A stretch of 64,000 nt of DNA from contig NZ_JAIOUV010000012.1 of NCBI RefSeq assembly GCF_019931145.1, forward strand, positions 41,609 to 105,608, given 5' to 3'. The notes beneath the pieces are model-generated. The model worked only from the letters and a program-made list of their open reading frames with translations. It searched no databases and was not told where the DNA came from. The DNA comes from Marinicella meishanensis. GTDB lineage: Bacteria > Pseudomonadota > Gammaproteobacteria > Xanthomonadales > Marinicellaceae. The translations under genes were made by a program, and so were the position numbers. Of the stretch, positions 24,519-33,851 are shown one piece after another; the first letter of the stretch is position 1; each line of letters starts with the position of its first letter.

Positions 24519-26966
24519 TCAGTGCTCCTGTTCCCAAGACAAGGTCCTGAGCACATCACCAAACAAACCGGCGGCGGTCACCGCCGCGCCGGCACCATAA
24601 CCGCGAATGATGAAGGGTTTGGGTTGGTAGTATTGGGTGTTGATGGCCAAGGCGTTTTCCCCGGCTTCGATTTCATACAAGGGATGATCGGCAGCCACGG
24701 ATTGGATTTTGACCGCGCATTGACCGCCTTGGATGATCGCCACATAACGCAGTTTTTGCTGTTGGTCTTCGGCCCGATCAATCAGCTGTTGAAATTCGGC
24801 GTCGTAGGCCGGTAATTGGGCCATGAATTCATCGGCATCGGTGAGGTCAGCCAAGGCCTGTGGCACCACCGGCTGCAAGTCGATGTCAGACAATTCCAAG
24901 GCCATGCCGGCTTCGCGTGCGATGACCAGCACTTTGCGGGCCACATCCAGCCCGTTGAGGTCTTCGGCTGGGTTGGGTTCGGTGTAGCCCAAATCGCGGG
25001 CTTTGAGGGTCGCTTCGGACAAACTCAAGCCCTGGTGAATCTCGCCAAAAATAAAGGACAAGGAACCGGACAAAATGCCTTCGAATTGCAACAACTCGTC
25101 ACCGGCCCGCAGCAGGCTTTGTAAATTATCAATCACCGGCAAGCCGGCACCGACGTTGGTTTCGTACAGGAAACGGCGTTGCTTCTTGGCCGCCATGGCC
25201 TGCAGCTGGTGGTAGTAAGCCAGGCGATCGGTGTTGGCTTTCTTGTTGGCCGTGACCACATGGAAATTGGCTTCCAGGTAACGCAGATAACTCATGGCGA
25301 TGTCTTGGTTGCTGGTGCAATCAATGATCACTGGGTTGGTCAAGTGGGCATCGCGCACAAACTGCCGCAAGCGCTCCAACGACAACCCCTCGGTACACGC
25401 TTGTAACTGTGCTTCCCAGTCGTCCAGATCGATGCCGTCGCCTTGCAGCAGACATTGTCGGCTGTTGGCAATGCCGACCAATTTCAAATCGATGTTTTGC
25501 TCTTGCAACCAGTTTTGTTGCTTGTTGATTTGTTGGATCAATTCTCGGCCCACCGTCCCACAGCCGATCAAAAAGGCATCGATGCGTGGTTTTTTCAGGA
25601 ACAGCTGCTGATGGCAGATGACCAAGGCATCGTCAATGCGTTTGGCCCGCACCACCGCAGAAATGCTGCGCTCTGAGGAATCCTGGGCGATGGCAATGAT
25701 GTTGACCCGGGCGTGGGACAGGGCGCTGAAAAAGCGGCTGGCGGTGCCTTTTTGTTGGTGCATGCGGTCACCAATCAAAGTGATGATGGCCAGGTTTTGT
25801 TGGCAAGCAATGGGCTCCAACAAACCGTTTTTCAATTCCAGTCTGAAGGCGTTTTCCAGGTGTCGGATGGCCCGCTGGCTTTCACTGCCAGGCACACAAA
25901 AACTGATGCTGTACTCGGAGGATGATTGGCTGATCAGGATCACCGAAATGTTGGCCTCACTCATTGCCTGAAACACACGTGCGGCCATGCCGACCATGCC
26001 CTTCATGCCCGGCCCACACACATTCAGCATGGCCACATCAGACAAGTTGGAAATGGCTTTGACCACCCGTTGTTTGGCGGTTTCGGCTGAAATCAGGGTG
26101 CCTGGATGGGCCGGATTCAAGGTGTTCTTGATTTGGCATTGGATGCCATGTTGCGCCAGGGGTGTGATGGTTTTGGGGTGCAGCACCTTGGCCCCAAAAT
26201 AGGACAACTCCATGGCTTCCTGATAAGACATTTGCTCAATCAATTGGGCTTCGGCCACCAAGCGTGGATCGACGTTGTAAATGCCGTCCACGTCGGTCCA
26301 TATTTCACAAGCCTGGGCGGCCACACAGACCGCCAACACCGCGGCTGAATAATCCGAGCCATTGCGCCCCAAGGTGATCAGGTCACCCTCCGGACTGGCC
26401 CCATAAAAGCCTGGCATCACCGATAAATCAGTCAAGGCACTGTATTTTTGTTTGAAGGCGGCGGTGGACTGGACCAAGTCGACTTTGGGTTCAATGGAAT
26501 CGTCTTCGGTGCAGATGAACAGTTTCGGGTCCAGCACCGTCACCGGATGCACGGTGCGCAACAAGGTGGCCATCAACAAGGTGCTGAACTTTTCCCCAGT
26601 GGACAGCATTTGGGCAGCGGTCTTCGGCGGACAATGGCCGATCATGGCACAGCCCTGGGCCCAAATGCGCAATTGATCGAGCAAGCCGGCGGTCTGTTGC
26701 TGACTTTTGCTGACATCAAACTCGGCCCGCAAATTGGTGCAGTCGGCACTGATGGTCAACAACTGTTGGCTGATCAGGTCCAATTGGTGGGTGAGGTCCT
26801 GTTGTTGGTTGATTAATTCAATCAACACCACCAGGTCATTGGTGATGCCCTGGGGGGCAGAAAACACCGCACACAGCGGTTGTTGCTGACTTTCGATCAA
26901 AGCCACCACTTGGTTGAATTTTTCGGCGGTGGCCAGTGAAGAGCCACCGAATTTCATCACTTTCAT
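24519..26966 (-). CDS. thrA: Bifunctional aspartokinase / homoserine dehydrogenase
   Basis: This 815-residue bifunctional enzyme catalyses the first and third steps of the aspartate pathway to threonine. The aspartokinase domain begins with MKVMKFGGSSLA and has GRNGSDYSAAVLA. Two ACT-type regulatory segments lie around 310-450 (SSEYSISFCVPG, DSSERSISAVV), the site of threonine feedback. The homoserine dehydrogenase domain starts at about 460 with IGCGTVGRELI (NAD(P) binding) and has GILSGSLSFIFGEI and NGLDVARKVLVIARE. The length equals E. coli ThrA. Expression is probably attenuated through the upstream leader. Confidence 0.97.
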   Translation of the reverse strand: MKVMKFGGSSLATAEKFNQVVALIESQQQPLCAVFSAPQGITNDLVVLIELINQQQDLTHQLDLISQQLLTISADCTNLRAEFDVSKSQQQTAGLLDQLRIWAQGCAMIGHCPPKTAAQMLSTGEKFSTLLMATLLRTVHPVTVLDPKLFICTEDDSIEPKVDLVQSTAAFKQKYSALTDLSVMPGFYGASPEGDLITLGRNGSDYSAAVLAVCVAAQACEIWTDVDGIYNVDPRLVAEAQLIEQMSYQEAMELSYFGAKVLHPKTITPLAQHGIQCQIKNTLNPAHPGTLISAETAKQRVVKAISNLSDVAMLNVCGPGMKGMVGMAARVFQAMSEANISVILISQSSSEYSISFCVPGSESQRAIRHLENAFRLELKNGLLEPIACQQNLAIITLIGDRMHQQKGTASRFFSALSHARVNIIAIAQDSSERSISAVVRAKRIDDALVICHQQLFLKKPRIDAFLIGCGTVGRELIQQINKQQNWLQEQNIDLKLVGIANSRQCLLQGDGIDLDDWEAQLQACTEGLSLERLRQFVRDAHLTNPVIIDCTSNQDIAMSYLRYLEANFHVVTANKKANTDRLAYYHQLQAMAAKKQRRFLYETNVGAGLPVIDNLQSLLRAGDELLQFEGILSGSLSFIFGEIHQGLSLSEATLKARDLGYTEPNPAEDLNGLDVARKVLVIAREAGMALELSDIDLQPVVPQALADLTDADEFMAQLPAYDAEFQQLIDRAEDQQQKLRYVAIIQGGQCAVKIQSVAADHPLYEIEAGENALAINTQYYQPKPFIIRGYGAGAAVTAAGLFGDVLRTLSWEQEH

Positions 26967-27001
26967 GGTTTGGTTTATTTTGTACTGGCCTGCTTGGGCC
27001 T

Positions 27002-27040
27002 AAAAAAAAGCCCGTGAGTTGTTTCCAAGTCACGGGCTTT
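27002..27040 (-). terminator. thr operon attenuator terminator
   Basis: Read on the minus strand, an 11-base perfect stem (AAAGCCCGTGA with TCACGGGCTTT) with a 12-base loop is followed by eight T. It lies between the leader peptide gene and thrA, about 36 bases before the thrA start. This is the layout of a transcription attenuator. Confidence 0.92.
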
Positions 27041-27058
27041 ATCAATGGGTTCAACGAT

Positions 27059-27118
27059 TCAGCACATGACCGGTTGCCGTGTGGTGATGGTTGTGGTTGT
27101 GTTGATTCGTTGTGGCAT
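27059..27118 (-). CDS. thrL: thr operon leader peptide
   Basis: A 19-codon frame encodes MPQRINTTTTITTRQPVMC. Six Thr and two Ile codons lie in a run of eight, the same amino acids that control the E. coli thr operon. It ends about 19 bases before the attenuator stem. If Thr-tRNA or Ile-tRNA is scarce, a ribosome stalled in this run could disfavour the terminator and let transcription reach thrABC. AGGC precedes the ATG. The sequence is unlike E. coli thrL outside the Thr/Ile run, but position and codon content are convincing. Confidence 0.9.
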   Translation of the reverse strand: MPQRINTTTTITTRQPVMC

Positions 27119-27144
27119 GTGCCTAATATATTGAGTTTGATGAT

Positions 27145-27172
27145 AAATTACAACCGTTGAATGGCAGTTCAA
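27145..27172 (-). promoter_or_regulatory. Candidate thr operon promoter
   Basis: On the minus strand TTGAAC (27172-27167) and TAATTT (27150-27145) are separated by 16 bases, a fair sigma-70 match. Transcription would start about 20 bases before the leader peptide. A second possible pair (TTGTAA, 17 bases, TATATT) would give an almost leaderless start and fits less well. Confidence 0.5.
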
Positions 27173-27224
27173 GTTAAAATCACCCTCATTCATGCTTCCC
27201 TTCCCGCAGGACAAGTCAACAGGA

Positions 27225-27560
27225 ATGAGTCAAAATGGAACAAATCAACGGCTTAAGGCTTGGCAAAGACCTCTGGGTTTGATCCATCATTTGGCCAAAA
27301 TTTATTTGCTGTTTGCGGTTCTCATGTTGTTGGGCACCCTTGATTTCATGGTCCAAAGAAAACTGTGGTTTTCCCCCGACTTGATTTATCCATTGTTGAT
27401 GGTGATTGCCATGATGGGTTTGTTGCAGCGGCGGCGTTGGGGGCAGTGGTTGGCAGGTTTGATCTCGTTGGCATTGATGATCTATGGGTTTGAGCTTGGT
27501 TTGTTACTGGGTGGCTTGATGATTTGGCAATTGATCATTCACAATGACAGTTTTGAATAA
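27225..27560 (+). CDS. Small membrane protein of unknown function
   Basis: This encodes about 111 residues. A basic N-terminal section is followed by four hydrophobic helices and a short charged tail (HNDSFE). No motif is recognised. The start is uncertain: ATG at 27225 directly follows AGGA, and an upstream ATG at 27192 would add 11 residues. It is divergent from the thr operon. Its 3' end overlaps the next gene's start by 17 bases, suggesting coupled expression with the peptidase-like protein. Confidence 0.6.
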   Translation: MSQNGTNQRLKAWQRPLGLIHHLAKIYLLFAVLMLLGTLDFMVQRKLWFSPDLIYPLLMVIAMMGLLQRRRWGQWLAGLISLALMIYGFELGLLLGGLMIWQLIIHNDSFE

Positions 27561-28392
27561 GTCATCAAGCCAAGTTGGCATCAACAGGAATGCCGCCATT
27601 TTTCTCAGGTTCGCGAGGGGCTTGACGTGGGTGATATTGGTTGTCATTTCACTTCCAGTGGGTGCCACAAACCAACAAATCATTTCTGCAAAGGCGAAAG
27701 CTTTTAAGGACAAACACGGCTTGACCTTGTATTGGCACAAAGATCAGGAAAAGCCAAAATCAACATTCCGAATGGGATATTTGTTGGCTGAACCCAGAGA
27801 TTATGAGTTGCTGATGACTTACATCGAACGTTTGGATGTGGAGTTTTCTAAATATCCCAAAGTTTTTCACCAAAGGGTTCAACTGCGTACCATTGCCATT
27901 GTTAAATACCTGAATGTATCCACCCGAGGCGGCGTGTTCAAACAATCCAGAAGTGCTTACCCAGATGCGTTGAATCATACCCTTTATTATGATTTTAAGG
28001 CCGGCAGATTTGACCCAGATTACCAAACCAATGTCATGCATCATGAATATTTCCATTTGATCGATTATCAGCTCAATGGGTTTCAATTTTATTGGCGAGA
28101 TCCGCAATGGATGGGTTTTAACAACCCCAACTTCACATATGGCAATGGCGGCACTTGGAACCGAGGTGGCGACTATACAAAAAGATTGAATTACCCGTTG
28201 AAAGGATTTATCAGCTCATACAGCACCACCGGTGTGGAGGAAGACAAGGCTTGTATTTTTGCCGCTTTGATGATCGAAAGCAGCCACCGCATAGTCAACA
28301 CCTGGGCAAAAACAGATTCGATTCTCAAGCAAAAAATTCAGTACATCAAACAGTTTGTGGGGGACAAAGAAGGTGGCTTGGAGATCAACTAA
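27544..28392 (+). CDS. Putative exported zinc metallopeptidase
   Basis: This 282-residue protein has an N-terminal hydrophobic stretch (about 27-42, LTWVILVVISLPVGA) that serves as signal peptide or anchor. The motif MHHEYFHLIDY gives an HExxH zinc site near residue 180, and EEDKACIFAALM about 60 residues later supplies a likely third Glu ligand. The pattern resembles putative zinc-binding metallopeptidases that precede or accompany lipoproteins, though no named family can be assigned safely. Base composition is more AT-rich than in the flanking thr and TonB regions, which hints at recent acquisition together with the preceding membrane protein. Confidence 0.65.
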   Translation: MTVLNKSSSQVGINRNAAIFLRFARGLTWVILVVISLPVGATNQQIISAKAKAFKDKHGLTLYWHKDQEKPKSTFRMGYLLAEPRDYELLMTYIERLDVEFSKYPKVFHQRVQLRTIAIVKYLNVSTRGGVFKQSRSAYPDALNHTLYYDFKAGRFDPDYQTNVMHHEYFHLIDYQLNGFQFYWRDPQWMGFNNPNFTYGNGGTWNRGGDYTKRLNYPLKGFISSYSTTGVEEDKACIFAALMIESSHRIVNTWAKTDSILKQKIQYIKQFVGDKEGGLEIN

Positions 28393-28421
28393 ATAGGCCC
28401 TTGTTCAAGCAGGTTTTTGCT

Positions 28422-31400
28422 TTAAAAAACATCGAATGACACGCCCAGTGAGAAGCTGCGACCGCGGGTGAAGGTGCGGGTGATCTCGTCACCTTGCAAA
28501 AATACCACTTCATCATCCAACAGGTTGCGGGCTTTGAAACTCAATTTCCAACGCCCGGCCAAGGCCTGTGAATAAACGAAGTCAACCTGGTTGAAAGGCT
28601 GTTCGTAAATATCGGGGCGGCCACTGGTGCCGGCCTCAGAAATCCGCGCGCCAAATTTATTGAATAACAAGGACGCGCTGATCCCTCGATCGGCGTTGTC
28701 ATAGCCCAATTGCACGTTGGCCACATATGGGGACTGGCCTTGCAAAGGTCGGGTGTTGTTGGTTTGACCCGATGGACCACTGGTGTCCAATTGAATTTCC
28801 GAATCAATGTAGGCGTAGTTGGCGCTGATGTAGAAATTGGCAAAGCGGTCTCCAAGGAAGGAAAAGTCTTTGTAGACCTCCAGTTCGATGCCGGTGTTCT
28901 CGGCGGCCAGAGCATTTTGGAAGCTGATGATGTTGGCACTGCCGGGGAAAATGGTCACCTCAATGGGGTTTTCAAATTCCTTGTAGAACAAGCTCAATGA
29001 GACGAATTCGCCGGGTGAAAAATATTGATCCCAGCGCAGGTCGTAGTGGGTGATTTTGCCCACGATCAAATCCGGATTACCGATCACATCGCGGTTCAAC
29101 ACCGGGTCTTTGAACTGTGCCGAGGACAGTTCTTTGAAATCCGGTCGCGTGGCGGTTTCAGAGAAATTGAAGCGGAATTGGAGGCTGTCGTTCAGTATCC
29201 AGGTGGTCGAAAAGGCCGGAAACCAATCATCGTCTGACAAACTGGAGGTGATGGGGCTCTGATTGGGGTCAAACAAACGGAAGGTGGTGACCGATTGATT
29301 GAAGGTTTCCCGGCGGGCACCCAGGGTGAAACGCAGGTTTTCTTGGTAGGCATAGTCGATGCCGTAGTAGGTGCCTTTGATGTCCAGGTCAGCAAAATAA
29401 TTGTCGGTGGCGCGGGTTACCTCAATCAATTGGTAGCCTTGCGGATCGATGAATTCAGGGTTGAGGATTTGACTCAAGGGATCGGTGCGATCGACTTGGT
29501 TGGCCAAGGGGCCCACGTCTTCAAAAACGAAGCGTCGGATGTCGGAGTTGCGGTCTTTTTTGACCCAATTCTGACCAAATTGGATTAAGAAGTCGTGGTG
29601 GTTGCCGAAGGTCAAAGGCAAAGACCAGTCGTGGCGGATGTTGCGGCTTTGGTCGACCAAGTCGCGAAACACCCGTGAGTTGCTGTCGTTGCGGGTGGAG
29701 AACACGAAGTCGCCTTCTTCACGCTGGTCATAGCGGTAGATGCGGTTGTCAGGTTCGTAGAAACTGGCCTCTGAATCGGTGTATTGCCACTTCATTTGCA
29801 AGCCTGAAAATTGTGGATAGACGTGCTCGCCAAACACCTGCAAAGAGGTCAAGTCCCGTTCGGTCCAACGCAATTCGGATATGCGTCTGGCGTTGCCCAA
29901 GTCTTCATTGAAGCCTTCGGCTTGTTCGGCAAAATCCTGGGTGCTGCGCAAATACATGAAGTTGGAAGACACCTGATGCTGCTCATTGAATTCAATACCG
30001 GTGGTGATGAACCCCGACAGGTTGATGTCCCGACTGGTGGTGGTCGACAACTCTTCACTGTCCAAAGTCAGTTCGCTGCCAGTCGATACATTATAACTGC
30101 GGCGCAGTTCCGAGCGGGTCTGGAAGTCATTGCCATATTCCATGGCCGCAGAAAAGCCCAAAGTTTGGCCGGAATCCAAGTCAAAGCGCATGCCGCCGGC
30201 CGCATCAAAGCCCAGGCCTGGATCGATGGTGGCAAAGCGCAGGTCATAGTTGCTGTTCAAAGACTCGCCAAACGTTTCCAGCTCTTCGGGGCTGAATCCG
30301 CCATCAAAAAACGGGTTGTTGGGGCGCAATTCAGTGTCACCGGCAATGGCCTCGGCCAAGACCCGAGGAATCGCCCGTGAGCCGTCATCGCGGCCGGTCC
30401 AGTCACTGCCACCACCGTTGTATTTCAAGCCGTCTTTGCCGGTGGTTTGGGTGTTGTGGCCATAGGACAAACCGAGGTTCAAAAAGTTTTCATCCGGTAC
30501 GCTGATGGTGCGCAGCACCACCGAACCACCGCCGAATTCAGCTGGCAAGTGGGCGGCATAACCCTTTTGTACTTCGATGCTTTCGATGATGCCGGTGGGA
30601 AACAAATCCAAGGGCACCACGCGGCGGGTGGGGTCCGGACTGGGCAGGTTGGCACCGTTGAGCAAGGTGCTGGAATAGCGTTCACCCAGGCCCCGAATGA
30701 AGATGAATTTGCCATCCACCAAGGTCAAACCGGTGACCCGTTTCAAGGCCCCGGCGGCGTCGGAATCACCGGCTTTGCTGATTTGTTCCATACTCAGGTA
30801 GTTGGCGACCGAGTTGTTGGCCCGGCGTTCTTCCAACACCGAGGCCAGCGAGCCTTCGATGAACGGTTCCACCACCACAAATTCGGGCAATTCCGCACCG
30901 GCTGGCGTCAATTCGATGTCCACTTGGTTGCCATCGGGTTCATTGATCAACAGTTGGTTTTTGATTTGGCTGTTGAATTGGGCATGCAACACCGAGATGT
31001 TGTAGGTGCCGGCATTCACGGTGGTGCTGAATTGACCTTGGGCATCGGTCACCAAATGATCAGCCAAACCGGAAATGTAGACTTTGGCACCGACCACCGG
31101 TTGTTGGTTTTCGGCATTGAGCACCACCCCGCTGAGCGGCACCGGTACCGCATCGACCGGGTCTTCGGTGGTGGCGGTTTGGCGGTTGGTTTTGTCCACC
31201 GAGCTTTCCATGTCAACCAAGGGATTGGCATCGCCCCGGACTTTGAAATCTACCAACAACTGCAACACTTCACCGTCAAACAACTGTACCGCTTGTTGGT
31301 GCAACACGTCCTCGCCGCTTTGCAGTACCAGCACTTGATCGCCGACAGGAACGGTCAGCACGGCGCGGCCTTGGGCGTCGGTGCTGCCCAGTTTTTCATC

Positions 31401-31541
31401 GGCCACCCGCACCTCCACTTGACTCAGTGGGCTGCCTTTGAGGAACACATAAATGGTGACTTCGGCATCGGCCGCCAAAGCCCAGATGGGGGTCAACAGC
31501 AGGCATAAGGCCAGCCCCAAATTTTGCAACATTTTATTCAT
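28422..31541 (-). CDS. TonB-dependent outer-membrane receptor
   Basis: This 1039-residue protein has a signal peptide (ends near ALA-AD), two N-terminal carboxypeptidase-regulatory-like beta domains (about 25-100 and 130-215), a plug domain and a beta-barrel ending in FDVF. A TonB-box-like FVVVEPF stands near residue 222. GKFIFIRGLGERYSSTLLNG and PLDLFPTGIIESIEVQKGYAAHLPAEFGGG are the plug signatures of large receptors that take up oligomeric or bulky compounds. The substrate is unknown. It is last in the operon with DUF3450, TtpC-like, ExbB, ExbD, TonB and TPR genes, so this receptor probably has its own dedicated energising complex. Confidence 0.92.
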   Translation of the reverse strand: MNKMLQNLGLALCLLLTPIWALAADAEVTIYVFLKGSPLSQVEVRVADEKLGSTDAQGRAVLTVPVGDQVLVLQSGEDVLHQQAVQLFDGEVLQLLVDFKVRGDANPLVDMESSVDKTNRQTATTEDPVDAVPVPLSGVVLNAENQQPVVGAKVYISGLADHLVTDAQGQFSTTVNAGTYNISVLHAQFNSQIKNQLLINEPDGNQVDIELTPAGAELPEFVVVEPFIEGSLASVLEERRANNSVANYLSMEQISKAGDSDAAGALKRVTGLTLVDGKFIFIRGLGERYSSTLLNGANLPSPDPTRRVVPLDLFPTGIIESIEVQKGYAAHLPAEFGGGSVVLRTISVPDENFLNLGLSYGHNTQTTGKDGLKYNGGGSDWTGRDDGSRAIPRVLAEAIAGDTELRPNNPFFDGGFSPEELETFGESLNSNYDLRFATIDPGLGFDAAGGMRFDLDSGQTLGFSAAMEYGNDFQTRSELRRSYNVSTGSELTLDSEELSTTTSRDINLSGFITTGIEFNEQHQVSSNFMYLRSTQDFAEQAEGFNEDLGNARRISELRWTERDLTSLQVFGEHVYPQFSGLQMKWQYTDSEASFYEPDNRIYRYDQREEGDFVFSTRNDSNSRVFRDLVDQSRNIRHDWSLPLTFGNHHDFLIQFGQNWVKKDRNSDIRRFVFEDVGPLANQVDRTDPLSQILNPEFIDPQGYQLIEVTRATDNYFADLDIKGTYYGIDYAYQENLRFTLGARRETFNQSVTTFRLFDPNQSPITSSLSDDDWFPAFSTTWILNDSLQFRFNFSETATRPDFKELSSAQFKDPVLNRDVIGNPDLIVGKITHYDLRWDQYFSPGEFVSLSLFYKEFENPIEVTIFPGSANIISFQNALAAENTGIELEVYKDFSFLGDRFANFYISANYAYIDSEIQLDTSGPSGQTNNTRPLQGQSPYVANVQLGYDNADRGISASLLFNKFGARISEAGTSGRPDIYEQPFNQVDFVYSQALAGRWKLSFKARNLLDDEVVFLQGDEITRTFTRGRSFSLGVSFDVF

Positions 31542-31582
31542 AAGTTTTCGGTCGTTAGACGGATTTTTCTGCGGTGTTCAAC

Positions 31583-32740
31583 TCACTGACAACGCCAGCG
31601 TTCAGCCTCACAATCACCCATGATTTTTCGCACTTCAACGGCTTTTTGGAACAGGTTTGTGTCGGTGATGCGCGACAAGTAAGTTTCTGCGCGGTCGTAT
31701 TGGCCCACTTTGAACAGGGCGTATGCCATGGCATACAAAATGTTCTCATCGTCATCGATGCGCAGGCGTTTGATGTCTTGTTCCATGCTGGCGGCTTGGT
31801 CGTAGTTTTCCAACTCGATCAACAAGCCCAGGCGTTGTTTCATTTTTTGTGCTTGGTCGGTGACCTGACCATTCAAAGTCAGGGCCAAGTGGCGTTGTCC
31901 GGCTCGGCGGTACAATTCGGCCGCCTCGGACAACAGGGCCGGTTCGGTCAAGGACAATTCATGCACCAGCTGGGCGGCGGCGTGGTAGGACTGGTTGCTG
32001 ATGTAGGTGGCGGCCAGGGCTTTGGTGATGTCCGGGTGGTGCGGGAACTGCAACTTGGCCTGCTCCAGGAACCGCAAGGCCACGATCAACTGTCCAGAAG
32101 CGCGCAGGGCATTGCCGATACCGACATAGTCGGTGGCATCAGCCTGGTGTTGTTGCAGGTATTGTTGGCCCAACTCAGCCGCGGTTGAGTGCAAGCCCAA
32201 CTCGATCAGGTAGAAGATTTTGCGGCGTTGGAATGAGGCGTCATCAGGAAAGATCAAGCTGGCCTGATCCATCACCGCCAAGGCCATGTCATGTTGTTGC
32301 AGCAACCAATGAGACTGACCGCGCATGTGGTACACCGAAGGGATGCGGGCCACCGCATCACCGGCACTGTTCAAGGCTTCGATGGTCAGCGGGTATTGTT
32401 CCAGGCTGAAGGCCGATTGGGCCAGGTACACATTGATCACCGAGTCCACTTCACCCAATTGTTTGGCTGCCACAAAAGCATCAATGGCGCTTTGGTGTTC
32501 GCCTTTTCTGACTTGCAACAGACCGGTCAACACATGGAACCGTTGGGCATCAAAATCTTCTGCCGTTTGGTCCACTTGTGCCAGGGCCGTTGCGGCCCGT
32601 TCGGTGTTGTTGTCTTTCAGCATCAAAGAAGCCAACTCCAGGTAGTTGACTGCCGCCTCGTCATCGTCTGCTTTGACCGCGTTGCCCAGCAGGCCGCTGC
32701 TCATCAGCAGCATGGCCATCAGCCCATAGGATTTCATCAT
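31583..32740 (-). CDS. TPR-repeat protein of the TonB operon
   Basis: This 385-residue protein has a signal peptide (about residues 1-24) and helical TPR repeats through most of its length, e.g. DFDAQRFHVLTGLLQVRKGEH and AEELYRR-like helices. The C-terminus has two Cys (GDCEAERWRCQ). TPR proteins like this follow tonB in TtpC-type TonB loci of marine gammaproteobacteria and are thought to lie in the periplasm and assist the TonB complex. It sits between tonB (19 bases) and the receptor gene (41 bases). Confidence 0.82.
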   Translation of the reverse strand: MMKSYGLMAMLLMSSGLLGNAVKADDDEAAVNYLELASLMLKDNNTERAATALAQVDQTAEDFDAQRFHVLTGLLQVRKGEHQSAIDAFVAAKQLGEVDSVINVYLAQSAFSLEQYPLTIEALNSAGDAVARIPSVYHMRGQSHWLLQQHDMALAVMDQASLIFPDDASFQRRKIFYLIELGLHSTAAELGQQYLQQHQADATDYVGIGNALRASGQLIVALRFLEQAKLQFPHHPDITKALAATYISNQSYHAAAQLVHELSLTEPALLSEAAELYRRAGQRHLALTLNGQVTDQAQKMKQRLGLLIELENYDQAASMEQDIKRLRIDDDENILYAMAYALFKVGQYDRAETYLSRITDTNLFQKAVEVRKIMGDCEAERWRCQ

Positions 32741-32759
32741 GTTCTCGTCGTTTGGCGGT

Positions 32760-33404
32760 TTAACTCAAGTCAAAACGGATGCGTTGTTTGGCCCATGACT
32801 TGACCGATTTGCCCTGGTATTGGGCCGGTTCAAAACGCCACGAGTTGATGCCTTGCAAGGCCACTTCGTCAAACACCCCATCGGGATAAGACTCAACGAT
32901 TTTGACTTGCTCGATTTCACCGGTGATGCCAATCAACAGGGAAAACACCACATAGCCTTCAACCCCTTTGGCGCGGGCCCGGGGTGGGTATACCATGGGT
33001 GCTTGCCACACGGCTTTGGGGGATTGGTCGACGGTGTCATCGGTCATGATCACGCCGCTGCCATCGCCCAAAATGTCACCATCCAGACCATTCAATCCGT
33101 CCATTGAGAAATCAGGCAAACCCAAGTCCAAACCGCCCAATGAGCTGTTCAAGCCCAGCAATGGGGTCGGCGGCGCGGGTCGCGAACGTTGTGGTTTGGG
33201 TTTCGGTTTGGGTTTATTGATTTCTTGCTTGGCTTTGGGTTTGGGTTGTTGAATTTTGATGCTGGTGCCTTTGGCTTGGTTGGCTTGATCCAGTAAATTC
33301 TCTGAATCATTGATCAACACCAATGTTCCCAGCACCAACACGGTGCCCAATGCCATGGAACCCATGGCAGCCAGATTTCTTTTCAATCGTTCTTTTCTTT
33401 TCAT
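32760..33404 (-). CDS. tonB: Energy transducer TonB
   Basis: This 214-residue protein has a short basic N-terminus, one membrane helix (about 12-32), a Lys/Pro-rich stretch (KPKPKPKPQRSRPAPPTP) that spans the periplasm, a Gly/Asp-rich linker and a C-terminal TonB domain. The last includes YPPRARAKGVEGYVVFSLLIG and VALQGINSWRFEPA. It links the proton-driven ExbB/ExbD motor to the outer-membrane receptor. The ATG at 33404 has GGAG nine bases before it; a Met five codons earlier would overlap that site. Confidence 0.93.
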   Translation of the reverse strand: MKRKERLKRNLAAMGSMALGTVLVLGTLVLINDSENLLDQANQAKGTSIKIQQPKPKAKQEINKPKPKPKPQRSRPAPPTPLLGLNSSLGGLDLGLPDFSMDGLNGLDGDILGDGSGVIMTDDTVDQSPKAVWQAPMVYPPRARAKGVEGYVVFSLLIGITGEIEQVKIVESYPDGVFDEVALQGINSWRFEPAQYQGKSVKSWAKQRIRFDLS

Positions 33405-33427
33405 CAGCCTGCTCCTCATATGGTGAG

Positions 33428-33841
33428 TTAATTCATCGCTCCGACTTCTTTCTCAGTGGCCACACCCACGTCTGACGCCCCAGCCAGACGCGCTTGGTCC
33501 ACCACTTCTACCAATTTGCCCGAAGGCACGTTTTCATCAGTGACCACCAAAACCGATTTTTGGGTTTTGGTTTTTAACAGGTCCCTGAGGCGCGATTGGA
33601 TGACCCAGGAACGAATGCTTTCGCCATCCAGGTACACCTCGCCCGCGTTGTCGATATACAACCGCACGGCTTTGGTTGATGCGGTGCTGGAGCTGGAGGC
33701 CGCTGGGCGCTCCAAATCCAATTTCATGTCTTTCACAAAGGTGGTGCTGACCATGAAAAAGATCAGCAGGATAAACACCATGTCAATCAGGGGTGAGATG
33801 TTCAAATCCTGAACAGTTTCTTTGCTTTCTCGGTATCTCAT
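33428..33841 (-). CDS. exbD: ExbD-type biopolymer transport protein
   Basis: This 137-residue protein has one membrane helix near the N-terminus carrying LIDMVFILLIFFMV, where the Asp is the proton-binding residue of ExbD/TolR. A periplasmic domain follows. Together with the ExbB-type protein it forms the proton-driven motor of the TonB complex. It is 10 bases downstream of exbB and 23 upstream of tonB. Confidence 0.94.
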   Translation of the reverse strand: MRYRESKETVQDLNISPLIDMVFILLIFFMVSTTFVKDMKLDLERPAASSSSTASTKAVRLYIDNAGEVYLDGESIRSWVIQSRLRDLLKTKTQKSVLVVTDENVPSGKLVEVVDQARLAGASDVGVATEKEVGAMN

Positions 33842-33851
33842 GTTTGTGTCC

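Noticed and set aside
30447..31508. Open frame antisense to the TonB-dependent receptor
   Set aside because: The receptor reading has signal peptide, plug and barrel motifs; the antisense product has none.
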